Shown here: one piece after another, positions 54,993-62,078 of the stretch
How positions within the stretch are numbered: the first letter of the stretch is position 1
How the letters are laid out: the number at the start of each line of letters is the position of its first letter
DNA from: Myxococcales bacterium
GTDB taxonomy: Bacteria > Myxococcota_A > Bradymonadia > UBA7976 > UBA1532
Assembly (NCBI GenBank): GCA_020633435.1
Contig: JACKDP010000011.1
Span: forward strand, 124,001 to 188,000
Reading direction: 5' to 3'
Length of the DNA stretch: 64,000 nucleotides
Notes under the pieces: model-generated
Seen by the model: only the letters and a program-made list of their open reading frames with translations
The model's database searches: none
What the model was told of the DNA's origin: nothing
Position numbers and translations under genes: made by a program

Positions 54993-55572
54993 ACGACCGT
55001 CCCCCGAAGCAGCCGCCGGCGCCCGCCGCCTGCCGGATGACCTCGCCACCTACCCCATCTTCCGGGGCATCCCCGGCCCGGGGATGGAGGTCTTGCGCCG
55101 CTGCCTGAGCGTCGTGCAGCTCAACGCCGGCCAGCGCCTCTTCGACCACGGCGACGACGCCACCAGCGCCTTCGTGGTGCTGTCCGGCCGCCTGGCCCTC
55201 GATCTGCCCCTCCAGGGCGGGGCCGGCCGCTTCCTCCAGGTGGCCCGCCTGGGCCCCGGGACGTCCGTGGGCGAGCTGGCCCTCGTCGAGGCCGGACCCC
55301 GCAGCCTGCGCGCCCACGCCGTCGAGACGACGTCGCTCCTGCGCATCGACGTGGAGGCCTTCACCCGCCTCAAGGCGCTGCGGCACCCCGCCGCCTATCA
55401 GCTCCTCCGCAACGTCTGCGCGACCACCTGCGGCCGCCTCCGCCACGTCAACTCCTTCATCGAGTCGGAGCTGCGCGGCGAGCGCGGCAAGGCCATGGCC
55501 AGCGAGGTGGCGCGCGAGGACGAGGCCACCCGCGCGCGCGGCTTCCTGAGCCGCCTGTTCGGAGGGCGCTGA
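54985..55572 (+). CDS. Stand-alone cyclic-nucleotide-binding domain protein 1
   Basis: 195 aa. Residues of about 20-150 form a CRP/cNMP-type beta-roll: IFRGIPGPGMEVLRRCLSVVQLNAGQRLFDHGDDATSAFVVLSGRLALDL and the phosphate-binding cassette GTSVGELALVEAGPRSLRAHA, which contains the Glu and the Arg-Ser that contact cyclic nucleotide. A helical tail follows, with no HTH, so it is not a CRP-like repressor or activator. It is followed directly by a second such protein (one-base overlap) and then trkA/trkH, suggesting ligand-dependent control of K+ uptake. Confidence 0.85.
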   Translation: MSERPSPEAAAGARRLPDDLATYPIFRGIPGPGMEVLRRCLSVVQLNAGQRLFDHGDDATSAFVVLSGRLALDLPLQGGAGRFLQVARLGPGTSVGELALVEAGPRSLRAHAVETTSLLRIDVEAFTRLKALRHPAAYQLLRNVCATTCGRLRHVNSFIESELRGERGKAMASEVAREDEATRARGFLSRLFGGR

Positions 55573-56060
55573 TGAACGTCGAGCCGCTGCTGGGCCTGCC
55601 CATCTGCGAGGGCCTCAACCCCGCCGAGGTGGAGGTGCTGGCCCGCACCATGGATGTCGTCAGCTGCGTCCCGCACCAGCGCATCTTCGCCCGCGGCAGC
55701 GAGGCGACCGCCTGCTTCTTCGTGCTGGCCGGCCACGTCGACATCTCCGTCCCCGGCCGCGGCGGCCGCGCCCAGCGCATCGCCCGCCTCGGCCCCGGCG
55801 CCCTCATCGGCGAGGTGGCCCTCATCGACGGCGGCGTCCGCTCGGCCGACGGCATGGCCGGCCCCGACGGCGCCCACCTCGCCCGCCTCGACCGCGAGGC
55901 CTTCGACCAGGTGTTCCGCGCCGGCAACGCCTTCGCCTACAAGCTGCTCGACGTCATCGCCGGCGACGTGACCGCCAAGCTGCGCGTCGCCCTCGGCGAG
56001 GTGGCCGCCGTGGCCGCCGGCGGCGCGCCCATCATCGCCCCCCGCTCCCACGACGCTTGA
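55572..56060 (+). CDS. Stand-alone cyclic-nucleotide-binding domain protein 2
   Basis: 162 aa. cNMP fold: GLNPAEVEVLARTMDVVSCVPHQRIFARGSEATACFFVLAGHVDISV and the cassette GALIGEVALIDGGVRSADG, with Glu and Arg-Ser. A shorter tail than copy 1 is present, again without a DNA-binding domain. ATG overlaps the upstream stop by one base (TGATG). Ends 43 bp before trkA. The pair may heterodimerise; this is inference. Confidence 0.83.
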   Translation: MNVEPLLGLPICEGLNPAEVEVLARTMDVVSCVPHQRIFARGSEATACFFVLAGHVDISVPGRGGRAQRIARLGPGALIGEVALIDGGVRSADGMAGPDGAHLARLDREAFDQVFRAGNAFAYKLLDVIAGDVTAKLRVALGEVAAVAAGGAPIIAPRSHDA

Positions 56061-56103
56061 CAGCGGCGCCGTCGGGTGCGACCCAGCGGCCGGGAGGTAG
56101 GCC

Positions 56104-57468
56104 GTGAAGATCTTGATCGTCGGCGCCGGAGAGGTGGGCTTCAACATCGCCGCCCGGCTGGTGGACGAGGGCCACGACGTGATGATCGTGGAGCGCGACG
56201 AGGGCATGCTCAGCCGCGCCTGCGAGAACCTCGACGTGCAGGGCATCCGCGGCCACGGCGCGCGCCCCCAGGTCCTCGAGGAGGCCGGCATCGCCGACGC
56301 CGACATGCTGGTGGCGGTCACCGATCTCGACGAGGTCAACATGGTGGCCTGCCTCACCGCCGCCATCCTCGGCCGCAAGGACATCATCAAGATCGCCCGC
56401 GTCCGCGACACCGGCTACACCGACGCCCGCATCTTCCACGACCCCCGGGTGGCCATCGACATGGCCATCAACCCGGAGCGCGAGACGGCCGACAAGATCC
56501 TGACTTTGCTGCGGTTTCCGGCGGCGACCGAGGTGGTCGACTTCGCCGGCGGCCGCGTGCAGCTCGTCGGCGTGCGCATCGCCGACACCAGCCCCCTGGC
56601 CGGCATGCGCTTCCTGGAGCTGCCCGAGCGCTTCAACCGCCGCGTCCTCATCGCCGCCCTGCACCGCGGCGACGAGATCATCGTGCCCCGCGGCGACGAC
56701 GTCATCCTGCCCGGCGACGAGGTCTACCTGGTGGTGCCCCGGGGCCACTCGGCCGACCTCCTGACCGAGCTCGGCGTGCCCATGGAGCCCGCCGCCCGCG
56801 TGATGATCGCCGGGGGCACGAAGCTGGGCCGCTTCCTGGCCCGCGACCTGGCCGCCCGCGGCATCGTGCCGAAGCTCGTCGAGCCCGATCCGCAGCTCGC
56901 CCGCTGGCTCGGGGAGAAGCTGGCCGGGGTCATCGTGCTGCAGGGCAACCCCACCGACGCGGCGCTGCTGCGCGAGGAGAACGTGGGCGAGATGCACGCG
57001 TTCATCGCCACCGGGCGGGTGGAGGAGGTCAACGTGATGTCGGCCCTCCTCGCCCAGCGCCTGGGGGCCCGCCGCGTCATCGCCACCGTCAACCGCGTCG
57101 ACTACCTGCCCCTCGCCAAGGCCATGGGCGTCGACGTCTGCATCAGCCCACGCATGACGGCGGTGAGCTCCATCCTCCACTTCATCCGCCGCGGCCGCGT
57201 GGTCGCGTCGCGCGCCCTGGGCGAGGAGGAGAGCGCCGAGGCCATCGAGTTCGAGGCCCAGATGACGTCGGAGGTGGTCGACACGCCCCTGCGCGAGCTG
57301 CGGCTGCCCAAGGGCGCCCTCATCGCCTGCATCCTGCGCGGCGACGAGGTGATCGTGCCGACGGGCGACGCCATCATCCAGGCCGGCGACCACGTGGTGA
57401 TCGTCGCGTCCAAGCAGGCCATCGGCAAGGTGGAGCGCATGCTGGCCCGCCGCCAGGACCAGGCCTGA
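56104..57468 (+). CDS. trkA: Trk system K+ uptake regulatory protein TrkA
   Basis: 454 aa; GTG start with GGGAGG upstream. Two RCK_N domains each with a Rossmann GxGxxG: KILIVGAGEVGFNIA near residue 2 and VMIAGGTKLGRFLAR (second copy, slightly modified) near 232. Each is followed by a TrkA_C domain (for example RVQLVGVRIADTSPLAGMRF; then DTPLRELRLPKGALIACILRGDEVIVPTG). TrkA binds NAD(H)/ATP and gates TrkH. It is 9 bp upstream of trkH and downstream of two cyclic-nucleotide-binding proteins. Confidence 0.95.
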   Translation: MKILIVGAGEVGFNIAARLVDEGHDVMIVERDEGMLSRACENLDVQGIRGHGARPQVLEEAGIADADMLVAVTDLDEVNMVACLTAAILGRKDIIKIARVRDTGYTDARIFHDPRVAIDMAINPERETADKILTLLRFPAATEVVDFAGGRVQLVGVRIADTSPLAGMRFLELPERFNRRVLIAALHRGDEIIVPRGDDVILPGDEVYLVVPRGHSADLLTELGVPMEPAARVMIAGGTKLGRFLARDLAARGIVPKLVEPDPQLARWLGEKLAGVIVLQGNPTDAALLREENVGEMHAFIATGRVEEVNVMSALLAQRLGARRVIATVNRVDYLPLAKAMGVDVCISPRMTAVSSILHFIRRGRVVASRALGEEESAEAIEFEAQMTSEVVDTPLRELRLPKGALIACILRGDEVIVPTGDAIIQAGDHVVIVASKQAIGKVERMLARRQDQA

Positions 57469-57477
57469 GGCCGCCCG

Positions 57478-59055
57478 ATGCGCCGCCGCCAGACCTGGTT
57501 CCTGCGCCTGGGCCTCCTGCTCAACCTCACCGGCGCCCTCATGCTCATCCTGGCCGGCACCATGCTGCCGTCCGCCATCCTGGCCGCCGCCGATCACAGC
57601 GCCGACCGCGCCGGCCAGTGGGCCGCCCTCGGCATCTCGGCCGTGGCCGGCCTGCTGCTCTTCCTCGCCACCCGCCGCGTGGCCCGCACCATCCCCATCG
57701 GGCACCGCGAGGGCTTCCTGATCGCGGGCTTCGGCTGGCTGTCGGCCGGCCTCATCGGCGCGCTGCCCTACTACCTGTATGCCCACCTCGCGCCCGACGC
57801 GATCTGCGGCGGCCCCGTCAACGGCCGCCTGCCCATCGGCGCCGAGTTCTGCGACTTCACCAACACCGTCTTCGAGTCGATGTCGGGCTTCACCACGACG
57901 GGCGCGAGCATCATCTCCGACGGCCTCTGGACCGAGTACGGCATCTCCGGCGACCGCCTCGGCCTGCCCCGCGGCATCCTGCTCTGGCGCTCCATGACCC
58001 ACTTCATCGGGGGCATGGGCATCATCGTGCTCGGCGTGGCCATCCTGCCCCTCCTCGGGGTCGGCGGCATGCAGCTCTACAAGGCCGAGGTGCCCGGCCC
58101 CACCAAGGACAAGCTGGCCCCCCGCGTCGGCGAGACCGCCAAGCTGCTCTGGAAGGTCTACATCATCCTGTCCTCGGTCCTGTTCGTGCTCCTGGCGATG
58201 GGCGGCATGGACGCCTTCGAGGCCGTCTGCCACACGATGGCCACCATGGCCACGGGCGGGTTCAGCACCCGGGCCGCCAGCGTGGCGGGCTTCAACAGCG
58301 CCTACTTCGAGTGGATCATCACCCTGTTCATGTTCCTGGCCGGCATGAACTTCACCCTGCACTTCGTGGCCCGCTCGGGGGACTGGCGGGTGTATCTGCG
58401 CGACGCGGAGTGCCGCCTCTACACCATCATCTGCGTCGTCTCCATCGCCCTCGTGACCGGCTCGCTGCTCCTCGCCGACAAGGGCTTCGGGCCCTTTGAA
58501 GCCTTGCGGATCGCGGCCTTCCAGGTGCTGTCCATCATCACGACCACGGGGTACGCCAGCCATGACTTCGAGCAGTGGACGTACGCGCCCGTCGCGCTCC
58601 TGGTGATGGTGGGGCTCATGCTCATCGGCGGGATGGCCGGCTCGACCGGCGGCGGCATCAAGGTGGTGCGCCACCAGCTCGCCGTGAAGCTCTGGGTGCG
58701 GGAGCTCTTCTACCTGTCCCACCCCCGCGCCACCCGCCCCGTCCGCCTGGGGGGCCGCGTCGTGCCGCCCGACGTCCTCCGCGCCGTCGCGGGCTTCATC
58801 GCCGTCTACATCGCCCTGGCCGCCCTCGGCACCTTCCTCTACGCCGTCGACGGCAAGGATCTCATCAGCGCCTTCACCTGCTCCATCTCCAGCCTGGGCA
58901 ACATCGGCCCCGGCCTGGGCGACGTCGGCCCCTACGACAACTACGCCGTCCTGAGCGGCTGGGCGAAGTGGGTGAGCGCCATCCAGATGGTGCTGGGGCG
59001 CCTCGAGATCTACACCCTGCTGGTGCTGGTGAGCCCGTCGTTCTGGCGCCGCTGA
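57478..59055 (+). CDS. trkH: Trk-family potassium uptake protein TrkH
   Basis: 525 aa, about ten membrane helices. Four selectivity-filter loops are visible: SGFTTTGASI near residue 137, TMATGGFST near 257, TTTGYAS near 357, and SSLGNIGPG near 472. The conserved GGMGIIVLGVAILPLLGVGGMQL and STGGGIKVVRHQLAVK segments agree with TrkH/TrkG/KtrB. Together with TrkA it forms a K+ uptake system. Its 3' end overlaps the convergent hydrolase gene by about 46 bp. Confidence 0.96.
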   Translation: MRRRQTWFLRLGLLLNLTGALMLILAGTMLPSAILAAADHSADRAGQWAALGISAVAGLLLFLATRRVARTIPIGHREGFLIAGFGWLSAGLIGALPYYLYAHLAPDAICGGPVNGRLPIGAEFCDFTNTVFESMSGFTTTGASIISDGLWTEYGISGDRLGLPRGILLWRSMTHFIGGMGIIVLGVAILPLLGVGGMQLYKAEVPGPTKDKLAPRVGETAKLLWKVYIILSSVLFVLLAMGGMDAFEAVCHTMATMATGGFSTRAASVAGFNSAYFEWIITLFMFLAGMNFTLHFVARSGDWRVYLRDAECRLYTIICVVSIALVTGSLLLADKGFGPFEALRIAAFQVLSIITTTGYASHDFEQWTYAPVALLVMVGLMLIGGMAGSTGGGIKVVRHQLAVKLWVRELFYLSHPRATRPVRLGGRVVPPDVLRAVAGFIAVYIALAALGTFLYAVDGKDLISAFTCSISSLGNIGPGLGDVGPYDNYAVLSGWAKWVSAIQMVLGRLEIYTLLVLVSPSFWRR

Positions 59056-60011
59056 GCGCCCTCATCGAGCAGCCAGTGCACGACCTGGTGCTCGACGCCG
59101 GGCAGGTCGCCGATGCCCGCGTGGGCGTCCCCCGGGAAGTAGACGTGCCCCCCTGACTGCAGCACCCGCACCTCCACGCACGCCGGCAGGTCGGTGAGCC
59201 AGGGCGCCACGCACAGGCCGAACGGCACGATGGGATCGTCGGCCACCGCCACGATGAGCAGCGGCCGCCGCGCGTGGGCCAGGGCCGGGCCGGCCGAGAC
59301 CTCGGCGTAGTAGGCGTCCGGGCTCGCGAAGCCGAAGCGCGGCACCACCGTGAGCTGGTCCCAGTCGTACAGCCGCTTGACCTTGCGCACCTGCGCCCAC
59401 GGCGTCGGCACCGGGCCCCGCGCCGCCGCCGCCTGGTAGGTCGCGCGCAGGCCCACGAGCAGGTTGTAGCGGTACAGGCTGCGCCACGGGTCGTCGAGGA
59501 ACCGCTGGCAGGCCGCCAGATCGAGCGGCGGGCAGAGCGCCACCAGCCGGCCCACTCGCGGATCGTCCGCCTCGGCGGCCAGCCGGCAGGCCAGGTGGCC
59601 GCCCAGCGAGAAGCCCACGAAGTGCACCGTGTCGAAGTCGGCCAGCGCCGGCGAGGCCAGCACCGCGTGCAGATCCGCCGTCAGGCCCGCGTGGTAGAAG
59701 TCGCTGCTGCGCAGATCGGCGCCGCGCAGGTTCAGCCGCAGCGCCGAGGCCCCGCGCGCCAGGGCCGCCGCCGCCGCGTGCCGCACGTACGGCCGATCCA
59801 CGTCGCCCCCGAGGCCGTGCACCACGACCACCAGCGTCCGCCGATGCCGCCCCGGGCTCACGTGGAGCACGCCCGAGAGCACCGCCCCGTCCGCCGTCCG
59901 CCCGTGCCACGCGCTGCCCGCCGGCAACGCCCGCTGGCGCAGCAGGCCCCCGAAGTGCGGCACCACCGTCCACCAGTGACCGCCCCACGCCCGCTCCCTG
60001 ACGTCCTGCAT
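59010..60011 (-). CDS. Alpha/beta hydrolase (YheT/EMB8-like)
   Basis: 333 aa from ATG at 60011 (GGGGAG upstream). Oxyanion-hole LVVVVHGLGGD, nucleophile VGFSLGGHLACRLA (Ser in GxSxG), then acid near VADDPIVPFG and base at GGHVYFPG. The long region RQRALPAGSAWHGRTADGAVLSGVLHVSPG at the N-terminus agrees with YheT/EMB8 hydrolases, which act on acyl esters. The last ~15 codons overlap trkH, so a shorter stop cannot be proposed without breaking the frame. Confidence 0.82.
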   Translation of the reverse strand: MQDVRERAWGGHWWTVVPHFGGLLRQRALPAGSAWHGRTADGAVLSGVLHVSPGRHRRTLVVVVHGLGGDVDRPYVRHAAAAALARGASALRLNLRGADLRSSDFYHAGLTADLHAVLASPALADFDTVHFVGFSLGGHLACRLAAEADDPRVGRLVALCPPLDLAACQRFLDDPWRSLYRYNLLVGLRATYQAAAARGPVPTPWAQVRKVKRLYDWDQLTVVPRFGFASPDAYYAEVSAGPALAHARRPLLIVAVADDPIVPFGLCVAPWLTDLPACVEVRVLQSGGHVYFPGDAHAGIGDLPGVEHQVVHWLLDEGAQRRQNDGLTSTSRV

Positions 60012-60066
60012 CCGGCTCCCCTCGCGGCCCCTCGACAAATCTGAGCAAATCCAACAGGCTGCGTCC

Positions 60067-60453
60067 ATGGACGCCCCCGCCCCCGACACGCTCGTCGATC
60101 TGCTGGCCGATCTCCAGCACGACCTCGGCAAGTACCTGCGCCTGCCCCTGGCGTGGCTGCCGGCCGACGCCGGTGACGACGACGTCCGCGAGGCTGCTCG
60201 CGAGGCGCTGCTGGCGACCCGCTGCGCCGGGGGGCGCGTCCACGCCGCCGCCGATATCTGGCAGGCTTTCCTGGCCGACGTCCAGGACGACCTCGCGGCC
60301 CGCGCTGGCTGGCCGCCCCTCGTCGCCGCCGTCGCCCGGGTCCTCGCCTGGACGCCGCGCCTCGACGGCCCCCTCGACCGCGCGGCCCTCCAGGCCGATC
60401 TCGCGGCCGTGAGCCCCGCCATCCGCGCCCTGCTCGACGAGGTGGAGGCATGA
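60067..60453 (+). CDS. Hypothetical helical protein in a regulator operon
   Basis: 128 aa, mostly helical, rich in Ala, Asp and Leu (LVDLLADLQHDLGKYLRLPLAWLP; VREAAREALLATRCAGG; AALQADLAAVSPAIRALLDEVE). No known motif. Its stop shares an ATGA with the sigma-54 regulator. QHDLGKYL with a conserved His could suggest an Hpt-like helix, but I am not confident. It is probably a cytoplasmic partner of the next gene. Confidence 0.55.
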   Translation: MDAPAPDTLVDLLADLQHDLGKYLRLPLAWLPADAGDDDVREAAREALLATRCAGGRVHAAADIWQAFLADVQDDLAARAGWPPLVAAVARVLAWTPRLDGPLDRAALQADLAAVSPAIRALLDEVEA

Positions 60454-62078
60454 GCGCCCGCCCGCGCCTGCTGCTCATCGACGACGGCGAGAGCTACGCC
60501 CGCGCCTTCTCCCGCCTGGCCGACGTCGAGCTCATCGATCCGGGTGCCGCCGACGGCATCCCGCGCCTGGCCGACGGCCCCGCCGCCCTCGCCTGGCTCG
60601 AGCGCCACCGCGACCGCGTGGACGTCGTCCTCCTCGACATGCGCTTCGACGTCGACGCCGACCGCCTGCTGCCGCTGCCGGGCGGGCCCGCCAGCCTCCG
60701 CCGCCAGCGCCGCTTCCAGGGCGTCGCCATCCTCGGGGCCATCCGGGAGCGCTTCCCCGATCTGCCCGTCGTCGTCCTCACCGCCGTCGAGGATCTGTCC
60801 CTGCTCGACGCCGGCGAGGAGCTGGCCCAGCAGTCGCTGACCTACATGCTGGACGGCGAGGATCTCGACGCCGTCCGCATCCGCGTGCACACGGCCCTGG
60901 CCGAGTCGCGCCGCGCTCAGGAGGAGGCGGACATCCTGTGGGGGCAGGACGCCGCCATGGGCACCGTCCGCCGCCGCCTCGCCGTGCTGGCCCGCGGGCG
61001 CCTGCCCGTCATCCTCGAGGGCGAGACGGGCACCGGCAAGTCGTTCCTGGCCGAGCGCTGGCTGCACGCCCGCAGCGGCCGCCCCGGGCCCTTCGTCGTC
61101 CTCGATCTGGCCACCATCCCGACGGATCTCGTGCCCGCGCACCTCTTCGGCGCGACCCGCGGCGCCTACACTGGCGCCGTGACGGACCGCAAGGGCGTCT
61201 TCGAGCTGGCCCATGAGGGCACCCTCTTCATCGACGAGATCCAGAACGTGCCGCTGGAGGTGCAAAAGCAGCTCCTCCTCGTCCTGCAGGACCGCAAGGT
61301 GCGGCCCCTGGGCTCCTCGCGGGAGGTGCCCGTCGACGTGAAGGTGGTGGCGGCCAGCAACACCCCCCTCGCCGACGCCGTGCGGGCCGGCCGCTTCCGC
61401 CCCGACCTGCACATGCGCCTGTCGCCGGCCACCCGCGTGCAGCTCCCGCCGCTGCGCGAGCGCCCCCGCGACCTGGCCTTCCTCGCCCGCCGCTTCGTCA
61501 GCCAGGCCGTGCGCGACTCCGACATCGACGCCCTGCGCGCCCAGGTCGCCGGCGTCGTGGGCCTGCCCCCGACCGCGCCCCTGCGCCTCGTCGTGGGCCG
61601 GGAGGGCCGCACCGACGAGGACGCCCTGCAGATCGCCCTGCCCCGCCCCGCCTGGGCCCGCCTGGAGGCCCACCCCTGGCCGGGCAACCTGCGCGAGCTG
61701 TCGATGGTGATGCACAACATCCTCACCTTCACCCTCGTGGGCGCCGTCGACGCCATCGGCGTGGGCCTGGAGCTGCACAGCCCCCGCCTCCAGGTGGATC
61801 CGGGCCTCGTCGCCGACCTGCTGTCGGGCGCGTCGACGCCCGAGCCCACAGCGACGCACGATCCCGACGTCTTCCCCGTCCGCCTCCAGCCGGCCGCCAC
61901 CCTCAACGCCGTCTCCGCCGAGGCCGAGCGGCAGTACCTGATCGCGCTCTTCCACCAGACCGACGGCGACTTCGGGGCCATGGCCGAGCGCCTGCTGGGG
62001 GACGCCGAGCGCGCGCGGGCCGTCCGGCTGCGCTTCAACCAGCTCGGCTTGAAGGTGCGGGAGCTGCGCAAGGCATGA
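60450..62078 (+). CDS. Sigma-54-dependent activator with an atypical receiver
   Basis: 542 aa. N-terminal receiver-like domain: LLLIDDGESYARAF, phosphoacceptor LLDMRFD, LTAVED. It has a ~20-residue insert after the acceptor Asp, and the usual Lys is missing in the last strand (SLTYMLDGEDL). AAA+ domain: Walker A EGETGTGKSF, GAYTGA (GAFTGA loop variant, contacts sigma-54), Walker B GTLFIDEI, LRERPRDLAFLARRF. A FIS-like tail has GDFGAMAERLLGDAERARAVRLRFNQLG. Such proteins activate sigma-54 promoters; the target may include the TPR gene whose ATG overlaps its stop. Confidence 0.9.
   Translation: MSARPRLLLIDDGESYARAFSRLADVELIDPGAADGIPRLADGPAALAWLERHRDRVDVVLLDMRFDVDADRLLPLPGGPASLRRQRRFQGVAILGAIRERFPDLPVVVLTAVEDLSLLDAGEELAQQSLTYMLDGEDLDAVRIRVHTALAESRRAQEEADILWGQDAAMGTVRRRLAVLARGRLPVILEGETGTGKSFLAERWLHARSGRPGPFVVLDLATIPTDLVPAHLFGATRGAYTGAVTDRKGVFELAHEGTLFIDEIQNVPLEVQKQLLLVLQDRKVRPLGSSREVPVDVKVVAASNTPLADAVRAGRFRPDLHMRLSPATRVQLPPLRERPRDLAFLARRFVSQAVRDSDIDALRAQVAGVVGLPPTAPLRLVVGREGRTDEDALQIALPRPAWARLEAHPWPGNLRELSMVMHNILTFTLVGAVDAIGVGLELHSPRLQVDPGLVADLLSGASTPEPTATHDPDVFPVRLQPAATLNAVSAEAERQYLIALFHQTDGDFGAMAERLLGDAERARAVRLRFNQLGLKVRELRKA

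Noticed and set aside
56032..58722. Long minus-strand open frame opposite trkA and trkH
   Set aside because: Composition is a reverse complement artefact of GC-rich coding sequence; trkA and trkH have clear domain signatures and starts on the plus strand.
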